Assembly: GCF_001522585.2 (NCBI RefSeq)
Contig: NZ_CP013374.1
Coordinates: 558,001 to 622,000 of the forward strand
Source of the DNA: Burkholderia sp. NRF60-BP8
GTDB lineage: Bacteria > Pseudomonadota > Gammaproteobacteria > Burkholderiales > Burkholderiaceae
Direction: 5' to 3'
DNA length: 64,000 bases
Shown here piece after piece: positions 27,928-35,916 of the stretch (its first letter is position 1; each line of letters opens with the position of its first letter). The notes under the pieces were generated by a model. That model made no database searches. It saw only the letters and a list, made by a program, of their open reading frames with translations, and had not been told where the DNA came from. The translations under genes and the position numbers were made by a program.

Positions 27928-28908
27928 ATGGACCTCATCGACGCGCCGGCCAAGCCGCGCGACGCGACCATCCTCGAGCTGCGCGACTTCTCGCGCAAAC
28001 TGGTGCGCGAGCTCGGCTTCATGCGGGCGACGCTGGCCGACAGCGACTGGGCGCCGTCGGCCGTGCACGCGATCCTCGAGATCGGGATGGCGCCCGGCAT
28101 CAACGCGAAGGATCTCGGCGCCATCCTGCGGCTCGACAAATCGAACACGAGCCGGCAACTCGCGCGGCTCGAAGCGGCCGGGGTCGTGGAGCGGCGCGTG
28201 TCGAGCGAGGATGCACGTGCGATCGAGCTGTACCTGACCGCCGAAGGCAAAAAGCTCCGGAAACGAATCGACACGTTCGCGACCGACCAGGTGTCGAATG
28301 CGCTGCGCCGCATGATGCCGGCCGACCAGCAGGCGCTGCTACGTTCGCTCGCGCTGTATGCCGACGCGCTCGCCCAGGACAACGCGGCCAGGGCGCCCGT
28401 CGCGCCCGCCGACGCGCCGTCGATTCGCGAGGGCTATCAGCCGGGCTGCATCGGCGACATCGCCAGCCTGCATGCACGCTTCTACGCGGAACACTGGGGT
28501 TTCGGCGCCTTCTTCGAACAACGCGTGGCGACCGAGCTGGCCGCGTTCGCGGGCGCGCTGCCGGCCGACGGCAAGGCGCTGTGGCTATGCCAGGAAGACG
28601 GTCGCACGCTCGCGTCGCTCGCGATCGACGGCGACCCGGCGACGGGCGTCGCGCACCTGCGCTGGTTCATCGTCAACGACGCATTGCGCGGCTCGGGCGT
28701 CGGACGCCAGCTGATGACGCTGGCGATGCGCTTCGTCGACGATCACCGGTTTCGCGAAACCTATCTGTGCACCTTCAAGGGGCTCGATGCCGCGCGCCAT
28801 CTGTACGAGTCGTTCGGCTTTGCGCTGACGAGCGAGTGCCCGGGTACGCAGTGGGGGACCGAGGTGGTCGAGCAGCGCTTCAGCCGGCCCGGGCCGGCTG
28901 GAGATTGA
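27928..28908 (+). CDS. MarR-type regulator fused to a GNAT acetyltransferase
   Basis: 326 residues from ATG 27928, preceded by AGGAG (27917-27921) with good spacing. Residues about 15-145 form a MarR winged helix (NAKDLGAILRLDKSNTSRQLARLEAAGVVERRVSSEDARAIELYLTAEG). Residues about 165-320 form a GNAT domain with the acetyl-CoA loop NDALRGSGVGRQLM and the RHLYESFGF block. Fusions of this type occur in proteobacteria; the acetyl acceptor is unknown. The gene has its own promoter flanked by two palindromes, suggesting autoregulation. Confidence 0.88.
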   Translation: MDLIDAPAKPRDATILELRDFSRKLVRELGFMRATLADSDWAPSAVHAILEIGMAPGINAKDLGAILRLDKSNTSRQLARLEAAGVVERRVSSEDARAIELYLTAEGKKLRKRIDTFATDQVSNALRRMMPADQQALLRSLALYADALAQDNAARAPVAPADAPSIREGYQPGCIGDIASLHARFYAEHWGFGAFFEQRVATELAAFAGALPADGKALWLCQEDGRTLASLAIDGDPATGVAHLRWFIVNDALRGSGVGRQLMTLAMRFVDDHRFRETYLCTFKGLDAARHLYESFGFALTSECPGTQWGTEVVEQRFSRPGPAGD

Positions 28909-29091
28909 GCTCGGCGGCCAGCCATCGCGTCGCCTGTCGCCGTCGTTCCCGCACCGCGTGACCGGATTCGACCCGCGACTCGCCGGAACAACCGGAAACA
29001 TCCATGCAGCGATTTACCCGACGGAGCCGCTAGGCACGCCGGTCGCCGCATACGCGTATCCCGACGAAAGCAATCGCGGCGATCCCGTGAA

Positions 29092-29649
29092 CTACCGGCC
29101 CGCTTGCGCCTGCTCCACGGCGAACGTATCGCCGACGAACCGGATCACGTCGTCGAGCGACGACGTGCACACCGCGTCCGCGGCAAGCGAGCGAAACGCA
29201 CCGTCCGGCCCGAAGCAGACGAGCGGCTTGCGCCAGCGCTGCGCGAGCGCAATCTCCTCGGCCGTACCGTGCCCGCCCGGCAGCGCGACGATCAGGTCGC
29301 TGCTCAGCACGTTCACGTAGTTGCGGTTGATCGTGTGCGGGGCCGCGCCCGGTTCGCGGCGCGGCAGCGGCGTGAGGACCGGAATGTCGACGAACGGATG
29401 CGGATAGCCGTCGAGCGGCACGAAGCCCGCGACCGGATCGGCCTGCGTCGGCAGGATGCCGATCGATCGGCCGGCCCGGCCGGGCACGCCGGCGAACGCG
29501 CGCGCGACCGCCAGCATCACGCCCTGCCCGCCGCCCGTCAGCAGGTTGAACCCGGCCTGCGCGAGCCACACGCCGAGCGGCTCCGAAAACGCGAGCCACG
29601 GCTCCTTGCCCGAGCCCATCACGCCGATCGTCCTGTTGTGTCGTTGCAT
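29092..29649 (-). CDS. LOG-family protein (TIGR00725-like, lysine decarboxylase-fold phosphoribohydrolase)
   Basis: 185 residues. Rossmann-like LOG fold with the two defining motifs: GGGQGVM (39-45) for nucleotide binding and PGGHGTAEE (124-132), the PGGxGTxxE catalytic motif of cytokinin riboside monophosphate phosphoribohydrolases. Cytoplasmic enzyme expected to cleave the N-glycosidic bond of a nucleoside monophosphate. Follows the MFS gene on the same strand after about 40 bp, so probably co-transcribed. Confidence 0.82.
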   Translation of the reverse strand: MQRHNRTIGVMGSGKEPWLAFSEPLGVWLAQAGFNLLTGGGQGVMLAVARAFAGVPGRAGRSIGILPTQADPVAGFVPLDGYPHPFVDIPVLTPLPRREPGAAPHTINRNYVNVLSSDLIVALPGGHGTAEEIALAQRWRKPLVCFGPDGAFRSLAADAVCTSSLDDVIRFVGDTFAVEQAQAGR

Positions 29650-29691
29650 CGTGGTTTCCGGTGAAATCGTGGCGGCGCGTGCGCACCGTGC

Positions 29692-30939
29692 TCATTCGAG
29701 CTCGACGCCCTTGAGCTCGGGGATCAGGGACAGCGTCGCGACCATGTCGAGCACGTAGAGGCCGGCGAGCAGCGCGATGGCCGTCTGGAACGAATAGTGC
29801 GCGGCGAGCGCGCCGACCGCGACCGGACCGAAGCCGCCGACCGCACGGCCGATGTTCCACAGCACGTTCTGCGCGGTCGCGCGTGCGGCCGTCGGATAGC
29901 CTTCCGACATCAGCGTCCCGTAGCCGCCGACCATCCCGTTGACGAACATGCCCATCAGCGCGCCGGCCCACAGCATCGCCGTCGGGTCCGACAGCCGCGC
30001 ATACGCGACGACCGTCACGACCGAGCCGAGCTGATACAGCAGGAACGTCGGCTTGCGGCCGATGCGGTCGGCCAGTTGGCCGAACACCCAGACGCCGATC
30101 ATCATCCCGACGACGGTCGCCGCCGTCCACAGCCCCGATTTCGTCAGCGAGAAACCCATCTGCTTCGACAGGAAGGTCGGCAGCCAGATCATGATTCCGT
30201 AGTAGCCGAAATTCTGGACCGAACACAGGATCACGATGCCGAGGCTCGTGCGCGCGGTGCGGCCGTCGGCGACGAGCATGCGGAACGCGTTGGGCTTCGG
30301 CTGCGTCGCGCGCTGCACGAACGCTTCCGGCTCGTGCAGCTTGTTGCGCATCGCCCAGGCGAGCAGCGCGGGCAGCACGCCGACCACGAACATGCCGCGC
30401 CAGCCGATGTGCAGCAGCAGAAACGGCGTCAGCAGCGCGGCCAGCAGCACGCCGGCCTGCCACCCCAGCGCGACGTAGCACGACACGCGGGCGCGCTTGT
30501 TTGCCGGCCACGCTTCGGCCGCGAGCGCCATGCCGATCCCGAACTCGCCGCCGAGGCCGATGCCCGCGATGGTGCGATAGACGAGCAGATCCTGGAAGCC
30601 TTGCGCGAATGCGCACAGGCCGGTGAAGATCGCGAACAGCAGGATCGTCCAGGTCAGCACGCGCACGCGCCCGTAGCGGTCGCTCAGCGCGCCGAACACG
30701 ATGCCGCCCGCGACCGCGCCGATCAGCGTCCACGTGACCAGCGCGCCGCCCTGCCCGGGCGTCAGGTGCAGCGCCGCCGTGATCGCCGGCAGCATGAAGC
30801 CGAGGATCAACAGGTCGAAGCCGTCCATTGCATAGCCGATCGCCGACCCGGCCAGCGCTTTCCACGCGTACGCGCCGACCCGCTCCACGCGCGGGGCCGA
30901 CGGGCCGCCGAGCGTCGAAGATTTCATGTTTGCTGCCAT
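29692..30939 (-). CDS. MFS transporter (AAHS/SHS-type organic acid:H+ symporter)
   Basis: 415 residues, 12 transmembrane segments predicted. DGFDLLILGFMLP in TM1 and GALSDRYGRVRVL (MFS loop 2-3 motif) plus AGIGLGGEFGIGMALAAEAWPANKRAR point to the aromatic/organic acid and sialate-type symporters of the AAHS/SHS branches. The repeated loop motif FGQLADRIGRKPTF occurs in the second half. Substrate not determinable. Probably in one unit with the LOG-family gene downstream. Confidence 0.85.
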   Translation of the reverse strand: MAANMKSSTLGGPSAPRVERVGAYAWKALAGSAIGYAMDGFDLLILGFMLPAITAALHLTPGQGGALVTWTLIGAVAGGIVFGALSDRYGRVRVLTWTILLFAIFTGLCAFAQGFQDLLVYRTIAGIGLGGEFGIGMALAAEAWPANKRARVSCYVALGWQAGVLLAALLTPFLLLHIGWRGMFVVGVLPALLAWAMRNKLHEPEAFVQRATQPKPNAFRMLVADGRTARTSLGIVILCSVQNFGYYGIMIWLPTFLSKQMGFSLTKSGLWTAATVVGMMIGVWVFGQLADRIGRKPTFLLYQLGSVVTVVAYARLSDPTAMLWAGALMGMFVNGMVGGYGTLMSEGYPTAARATAQNVLWNIGRAVGGFGPVAVGALAAHYSFQTAIALLAGLYVLDMVATLSLIPELKGVELE

Positions 30940-31138
30940 GGTGTCCTGCCACGAATGTCCGGCGACATTCTAAGGCCTGTGCCCGCGAACGACGGAGGCG
31001 ACGCGTCGTGCCCGCGCTGGCCGGACGGCTGGCGGGAAAACGGCGGAAAATGCGTGGAAAAGGGAAAGGGAAAACGTGGATCCGGTGCGGCGGCGAGGCC
31101 GGCGATGTCGCGATCGGGCCGGACACCGGATGAAAGAC

Positions 31139-31168
31139 GGCCGGCCGGCGGGGAATTGCCGGCCGGCC
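31139..31168 (-). terminator. inverted repeat after the H-NS-like gene
   Basis: Perfect 11-bp GC-only arms (GGCCGGCCGGC and its complement) around an 8-base loop GGGGAATT, about 50 bp after the H-NS-like stop on the minus strand. The following bases include only a weak T-run (GTCTTTC), so it may terminate, stabilise the 3' end, or both. Confidence 0.5.
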
Positions 31169-31217
31169 CGCGTGCGCGAACCGGACGGCGCCGGATGGCC
31201 TTGCGGCGCGGCGGGCT

Positions 31218-31547
31218 TCAGCCCTGATCGTCCCCCGGCCACCAGGTCTTGGCCCCGCGGTCGACGGCGAGCGCTTCGAGATCCTTGCCATCGAGCCATT
31301 TCGGCCGCGGGCCGCGCCCCGACCATGAGCGGCCGGTCGACGGATCGTAGTACTTGGCAGGCGCCTTGCGCTTGCGCTGAACGATGTAGCCGAGCGCGCT
31401 CAGCACTTCCTGCTGCGAAATTCCCAACAGCTCGACCTGTTCCTTGAAAGCCGCGAGCGCAGCTTGCTTCTCCTTCTGCTTTGCCTCCGACAGCTTGATG
31501 TTCAGGTCCCGAAGTTGTGCTTCGAGTTCCTGCAGGGCCTGGGTCAT
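31218..31547 (-). CDS. H-NS family nucleoid-associated protein
   Basis: 109 residues from ATG 31547, preceded by AAGAGGATG. N-terminal coiled coil (about residues 3-45, ALQELEAQLRDLNIKLSEAKQKEKQ) for oligomerisation. The C-terminal DNA-binding module has GRSWSGRGPRPKWL, the H-NS/BV3F AT-hook-like motif typical of Burkholderiales. Silences AT-rich, often horizontally acquired DNA. It lies just downstream of the retron on the same strand, 325 bp from the reverse transcriptase stop. A functional link is possible but unproven; such genes are present in several copies per genome. Confidence 0.9.
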   Translation of the reverse strand: MTQALQELEAQLRDLNIKLSEAKQKEKQAALAAFKEQVELLGISQQEVLSALGYIVQRKRKAPAKYYDPSTGRSWSGRGPRPKWLDGKDLEALAVDRGAKTWWPGDDQG

Positions 31548-31872
31548 GTATTCATCCTCTTTGGGCATGTTTTTGCAAAAAGCTCCGATGGCCGAACCTA
31601 CCACGAAGTTACGCCGATCGGGGCTGTCAAATAGGTGAATCGTCCACCTGAGCCGGCATGATTTGCGCGATGCGCACGAAACGACGTCGTGCGTCACCGA
31701 CAGACAGGACCAGACCGGCAGCGGGCGGCACGCCGCGACGCATGCACGGGCGAGCGGTGGCGGCAAATGATTCGCCGCGCCATGGCACGGGCGCGGCATG
31801 GCGCGAATGATAGCAGTGCGCGGCGTCGCGATGCAGAAGTCGCCGACCGGAATCGACGCGAGCGCCGACGCT
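31548..31872. other. intergenic region between retron RT and H-NS-like gene
   Basis: 325 bp holding the H-NS-like gene promoter region and the 3' end of the retron unit. The portion next to 31560-31640 is AT-richer than its surroundings, common for hns promoters. I see no effector-sized reading frame with motifs here on either strand. Confidence 0.5.
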
Positions 31873-33222
31873 TCAGCGGTCCGCGCCGCCGGGCTCCCAC
31901 GCGATCCGGTCGAACAGCGCGCGCAGCTTCGCGCCGCGCGCCGCATTCAGCGCCGTCGCATGCGCGACGCGCCCGGCCAGATGCGCACGAAAATCCGGAT
32001 GCGCGTCGCGATTCTGCGACGCCGGGCCGAGCCGGATGCAGTTGGTCAGGATGGCCTTCAGGCGATCGAACGCGTCGCGCGGCAGGTTCGGATGACGATT
32101 GACGACCACGCCGGCCAGTTGCTGGCGCGTGCCGCGCCGCATCACGCGGGTCTTGCGCAATTGCAGCGCGAAGCCTTCCTCGAGTGCGATCGCGGCGACC
32201 CGGACCTGCAATCGCTCGATGTCGCGCGCGAGCGCGCCGCCGCCGGAAAACGCGAGGTCGTCCGCATAGCGCGTATAGGTCGCATCGAGCGAACGCGCGA
32301 GCGCGGCAAGCCGCATGTCGAACCGGAACGCGCACAGGTTCGCGAGCGCCGGCGACGTCGGCGCGCCCTGCGGCAGATGCCGTTCGCGATAGCGCTGGCG
32401 GCCGATCCAGTCGAAGCGGTCGCGCAAGTCCGGCGCGAGCAGCCGCGCCGACGGCACGCGATTGGTGCACAGCCCGGTGAGCGCACGCGCGACTTCGGCC
32501 GGATACCCGAGCGTCGCGAACAGCGCATGGACGCGCGCGGCGCGCACCGACACGAAGAAATCCGCGAGATCGAAGCGCACGACGACATCGCGATCCGCAT
32601 GCGGCGCCGCGAACGACACGATCCCGTGCCCCTTGCGAAAACCGTGTACCGCGCCGTGCGGCGCGATGCGATCGAGCAGCCCGTGCAGGATGCGGCGTTG
32701 CGCTTCACGCAGCCGCCCCTTCGGGATTTCGACGAGGCGACACCCGCCGCTGCGCTTGTCGACCGCGACGTACGTGTAGTGATGCAGCGGCGAGGCGCTG
32801 CCGCGCGCGTCGACGCGCCAATGATCGGACAGCCAGTCGAGTTCCGGCGTGCTCACCCCGAGCCAGCCGGCGAGATCGCCGGGCGTCGGCCATTGCGGCA
32901 CGTCGCAGCCGGCGAGCGGCGCCGGCAACGGTCGCTGCACCAGCGGTCGCCGCACGATGCGGATCACCGCCGGCCGGCGGTCGCCATACCATGCGCGCAC
33001 GAACGCGGGCGCCTCGGCCAGGGTCGCCGCGAGCACGTCGGTGTCGGTATCGGCCCAGTTCGTGCCGAAGCGCACGAGTGCGAGGCTCGCGCATTCGTGC
33101 GTCCACGGTGGCGCTTCGCCGAGCACGGCGGCCAGCCGGGCGACGACGCCGTCGCGTTCGGGCGGACCGGCGAGCATCGCCTCGGCAATCGTGCGGGTGG
33201 TGTCGCGCAGGGATGAGTGCAT
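31873..33222 (-). CDS. retron reverse transcriptase with N-terminal extension
   Basis: 449 residues from ATG 33222. All core reverse transcriptase motifs are present: catalytic Asp218 (RFDLADFF), LPQGAPTSPALAN (283-295) and YADD (319-322). Retron-specific regions are recognisable: FAAPH at 204-208 in the place of region X (NAxxH type), and LAGVVVN (369-375) resembling region Y (VTG type). Residues 1-130 precede the polymerase fold and have no recognised motif; long retron RTs of myxobacteria carry a comparable N-terminal extension. A noncoding RNA with paired ends lies immediately upstream on the same strand (33235-33400). The RT would reverse-transcribe part of it into branched msDNA. No Shine-Dalgarno sequence is evident. 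The frame is open upstream to 33576, but that part is the RNA gene. Confidence 0.9.
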   Translation of the reverse strand: MHSSLRDTTRTIAEAMLAGPPERDGVVARLAAVLGEAPPWTHECASLALVRFGTNWADTDTDVLAATLAEAPAFVRAWYGDRRPAVIRIVRRPLVQRPLPAPLAGCDVPQWPTPGDLAGWLGVSTPELDWLSDHWRVDARGSASPLHHYTYVAVDKRSGGCRLVEIPKGRLREAQRRILHGLLDRIAPHGAVHGFRKGHGIVSFAAPHADRDVVVRFDLADFFVSVRAARVHALFATLGYPAEVARALTGLCTNRVPSARLLAPDLRDRFDWIGRQRYRERHLPQGAPTSPALANLCAFRFDMRLAALARSLDATYTRYADDLAFSGGGALARDIERLQVRVAAIALEEGFALQLRKTRVMRRGTRQQLAGVVVNRHPNLPRDAFDRLKAILTNCIRLGPASQNRDAHPDFRAHLAGRVAHATALNAARGAKLRALFDRIAWEPGGADR

Positions 33223-33234
33223 GGCAAACGAGAG

Positions 33235-33400
33235 GCGGGACGATGAGTCAACGTGGCTGGTGCTGCGAGAGCAGTCGTTGCGCAACGCGCAACCCGCGCG
33301 CTTGCGACGCATCGGCGTATCGATCCGATCCACGGGGTAGCCCCGTGGTCCTGGAACATCGGCTGCCTGTTCCGGGCGTGTGCTTGACCCACCGCCCCGC
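33235..33400 (-). ncRNA. retron msr-msd noncoding RNA
   Basis: Read on the minus strand. a1 is GCGGGGCGGTGGGTCAA (33400-33384) and a2 is TTGACTCATCGTCCCGC (33251-33235). They pair over all 17 positions (14 Watson-Crick, 3 G-U). The base right after a1 is G33383 within AGC, the canonical branch guanosine that primes cDNA synthesis from its 2'-OH. Two perfect stem-loops follow, as in msr regions: GGAACA/TGTTCC with a 9-nt loop (33373-33353), and CCACGGGG-CTA-CCCCGTGG (33348-33330). The remaining stretch to 33252, with a GTTGCGC-GTT-GCGCAAC hairpin (33293-33277), is the likely msd template. The exact msd end is not determinable by eye. The RT start lies 12 bp beyond a2. Confidence 0.85.
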
Positions 33401-33408
33401 GTCGGCGA

Positions 33409-33437
33409 CTTTAACGGCCGGCGCCGCCCGGTGTCAA
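33409..33437 (-). promoter_or_regulatory. promoter of the retron transcript
   Basis: On the minus strand, -35 TTGACA (33437-33432), a 17-bp spacer, and -10-like TTAAAG (33414-33409). The start would fall near 33402, within a few bases of the first a1 base at 33400, the expected geometry for a retron RNA. The -10 is only a partial match. Confidence 0.65.
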
Positions 33438-33609
33438 ACCGAGCCGGACGATGCGCGGTGGCGCCGCGCTTATGGCCGCCGGGAACTCGCGCAGTGTATC
33501 GCCTTTCGATGCAGGTACGGCAGGGTTCCATCACGACCCATGCGACTGCATCGGCCATCGCCGGCTGAAACGGCATACGGTCCGCTCCGCCCGGATCCGC
33601 CCCGCTTTC

Positions 33610-34365
33610 CTACATCGTGCCCGCCAGATGAAACCGCGACGCCGGATGCCACAGCCTGACCGACGTGGCGACCTGCTCGCCGACCCACGTACGGCGTCGC
33701 AGCAGCAAGCACGGTTCACCGATTTCCATCACGAGATGCCGACGCACCTGCGCATTGGGCTTCTCCGCGTAGATCCGGAACTCCGCACGCTGGATCGGCG
33801 CCAGGCGCACCATGTAATGATTCGGCGTCTCGATCGTGAAGTCCTGCTCCAGATACGCGGGAAACAACGCCGGATTGACGTAGCGATCCTCGAACTGGAT
33901 CGGTTCGTCCTCCTCGTAATGCACGATACGCGAATGAAACACGGGCCCGGTGCGCAGGCCGAGCGCATCGATCGCGTCCGGGTCGACGCTGCGCTCGATC
34001 AGCAGGACGCGCGCACTGTGCCGATGGCCGCGCTCGGCGATCTCGTCCGCGATGTTGCGGATCTCCAGCACCGTCGACTCGTAATGCCGGCGCTCGACGA
34101 ACGTGCCGGCCCCCTGGATGCGCGTCAGCACGCGCTCGGACGTCAGTTCGCGCAGCGCGCGCGACACCGTCATCCGGGCCACGCCGAATTCCTTGACCAG
34201 TTCGGCCTCGGTCGGGATCGCGGCGCCGGGCTTCCAGTCGCCCTTCGCGATCCGCTCGACGACGTAGCGCTTGATCTGCTGATAGGCCGGCAACGCCCGC
34301 GCCGGTATGGTGTCGGCCGACGTCAACGCCGGCCGTGCGGAAAGTTTGCGTTCCGTTTCGCTCAT
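33610..34365 (-). CDS. GntR family regulator, HutC type (UTRA domain)
   Basis: 251 residues from ATG 34365. The winged helix contains AIPTEAELVKEFGVARMTVSRALRELTSERVLTRIQGAGTFVE. The C-terminal UTRA domain has HSRIVHYEEDEPIQFEDRYVNPALFP and the final RRRTWVGEQVATSVRLWHPASRFHL, the HutC signature. HutC proteins bind urocanate or related ligands and repress histidine-use genes. Last gene of the binding protein-permease-ATPase-HAL cluster, 50 bp after the HAL-like gene. Confidence 0.9.
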   Translation of the reverse strand: MSETERKLSARPALTSADTIPARALPAYQQIKRYVVERIAKGDWKPGAAIPTEAELVKEFGVARMTVSRALRELTSERVLTRIQGAGTFVERRHYESTVLEIRNIADEIAERGHRHSARVLLIERSVDPDAIDALGLRTGPVFHSRIVHYEEDEPIQFEDRYVNPALFPAYLEQDFTIETPNHYMVRLAPIQRAEFRIYAEKPNAQVRRHLVMEIGEPCLLLRRRTWVGEQVATSVRLWHPASRFHLAGTM

Positions 34366-34415
34366 GCGCCCTCGACCGAATGAATGGTGGGTGATCGGCC
34401 TGTCCTCGACCGTCG

Positions 34416-35909
34416 TCACTGCAACGGCGGCGGCACACCGGCGACGATGCCGGCCGCGATCGCGATGTCGTCCGCGAGCGGCCGGTCGTCGTGATAAGCC
34501 GGCACGCGGGCGCGCACATGCCGCCACAGCGCGTCGGTCGATGCGGCCCGCCCCGTTTCGTCCGGCTGCAAGTCGTACGCCTGCGCGGCGGCCAGCAGCT
34601 CGATCGCGAGCACGCGCGTCGTATTCTCGATGATGTCGAGCGCCTTCAGCGCGGCCGGCGTCGCATGGCACAGGTGATCTTCCTGCAGCCCCGACGTGAT
34701 GCCGCCGTCGAGGCTCGCCGGCGCGGCAAGCCGCTGATTCTGCGCGACCAGCGCGACCGCCGTGTACTGCGCGATCATGAAACCCGAACAACTGCCTCCC
34801 GGCGCGGCAAGAAACGCCGGCAGCCCGCTGACCAGCGGATTCACGAGCCGGTCGAGACGCCGCTCGGCGATCGCCGCGACCTGGGCCATCGCCGCCGCGA
34901 GGCTGTCCATCGCGAGCGCGATGCCCGCGCCGACCGCATGCGCCTGCGAATGCACGGCCGGCGCCTCTCGCGTGCCGGCCACGATCGGATTGTCGGTAAC
35001 GGACGCGAGTTCGCGATCGACGACCTCCGCCGTGACGTCGAACACGTCGCGCGCCGCGCCGTGCACGTGCGGAATCGTGCGCAGGCTGAGCGGATCCTGC
35101 GTATGCCGGCCGCTCGCCGCGGCAAGCATGCCGCTGTCCGCCAGCAGCGCGCGCAAACGCGCGCCGACCTGCCCGATACCGGGCGAAATCCGCAACGCGA
35201 GCGAAGCCGAATCGAATGCGGCGAGTTGCCCGCCCAGGTTCTCGAAGCTCATCGCCGCGATCCAGTCAGCCCAGTCGAGCAACCGCTCGGCGCGGGCCAG
35301 CGCCAACGCCGCCAGCCCCGTGACGCACGGCGTCCCGTTGACCAGGCTCAACCCTTCCTTCGCGCCGAGGACCAGCGGTTCGCGGCCGATGCGCCGCAGC
35401 GCCTCGTCGCCGCGCACGCGTTCGCCGCGATGGCGCGCATGGCCGTGCCCGACGCACACGAGAGCGACGTGCGCCATGTGGGTCAGATACCCGACCGAGC
35501 CATGCGCCGGCACTTCGGGGAGGCAATCGTGCTCGAGCAGCGCGACGAGCTGTTCGACGACGTCGGCGCGGACGCCCGAATGCCCGTGCGCATAGTTGTT
35601 GATCGCGGCCGCGATGATCGCGCGCGTTTCGGCTGCGCCGAGCGGCATGCCGACGCCCACCGCGTGACTCATCAGGATGTTGTGCGACAGCGTGCTCTGC
35701 TGTGCCGGCGACACGATCACGTCGCATAGCGCGCCGACGCCGGTATTGACGCCGTATGCGCGAATCCCGCGCGCGACGATCTCGTCGACGAGTTCGCGAG
35801 CGGCGGCGACGCGCGTGCGCGCATCGTCGGCCAACGCCAGCGGCTCGCCGGCCGCCACGGCCGCGACCTGTCGCCAGTCGAGCGGCTGCGCCGCACGGAA
35901 TAGGGTCAT
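34416..35909 (-). CDS. HAL/PAL-family ammonia-lyase homologue lacking the MIO triad
   Basis: 497 residues, the usual size of histidine ammonia-lyase. Family landmarks are present: YGVNTGVGALCD (52-63), HNILMSHAVG, KEGLSLVNGT, QDPLSLRTIPHVHGAARD and the LQEDHLCHA block. At the cofactor site, where HAL has GSVG-ASGDLAPL, this protein reads GSVG-YLTHMAH (from residue 137). The Ala-Ser-Gly that cyclises into methylidene-imidazolone is missing with a net loss of about three residues. It may therefore not be a lyase; another activity or a regulatory role is possible. It sits between a histidine-type ATPase gene and a HutC regulator gene. Not named hutH for this reason. Confidence 0.85.
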   Translation of the reverse strand: MTLFRAAQPLDWRQVAAVAAGEPLALADDARTRVAAARELVDEIVARGIRAYGVNTGVGALCDVIVSPAQQSTLSHNILMSHAVGVGMPLGAAETRAIIAAAINNYAHGHSGVRADVVEQLVALLEHDCLPEVPAHGSVGYLTHMAHVALVCVGHGHARHRGERVRGDEALRRIGREPLVLGAKEGLSLVNGTPCVTGLAALALARAERLLDWADWIAAMSFENLGGQLAAFDSASLALRISPGIGQVGARLRALLADSGMLAAASGRHTQDPLSLRTIPHVHGAARDVFDVTAEVVDRELASVTDNPIVAGTREAPAVHSQAHAVGAGIALAMDSLAAAMAQVAAIAERRLDRLVNPLVSGLPAFLAAPGGSCSGFMIAQYTAVALVAQNQRLAAPASLDGGITSGLQEDHLCHATPAALKALDIIENTTRVLAIELLAAAQAYDLQPDETGRAASTDALWRHVRARVPAYHDDRPLADDIAIAAGIVAGVPPPLQ

Positions 35910-35916
35910 GGCAGCC

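Noticed and set aside
31218..31547. H-NS-like gene as a proven retron effector
   Set aside because: Adjacency alone is not evidence; H-NS-like paralogues are common in these genomes. Kept only as a question under the retron findings.
33223..33576. In-frame upstream extension of the reverse transcriptase ORF (118 extra residues)
   Set aside because: The segment overlaps the paired, structured retron RNA and its promoter, has no RT homology by eye, and is explained by the scarcity of stop codons at this GC content.
35101..35130. Ala-Ser-Gly in LAAASGRHTQDP of the HAL-like protein as a possible MIO site
   Set aside because: It lies next to the QDPLSLR block, not in the cofactor loop of the fold, so it is unlikely to cyclise into MIO.
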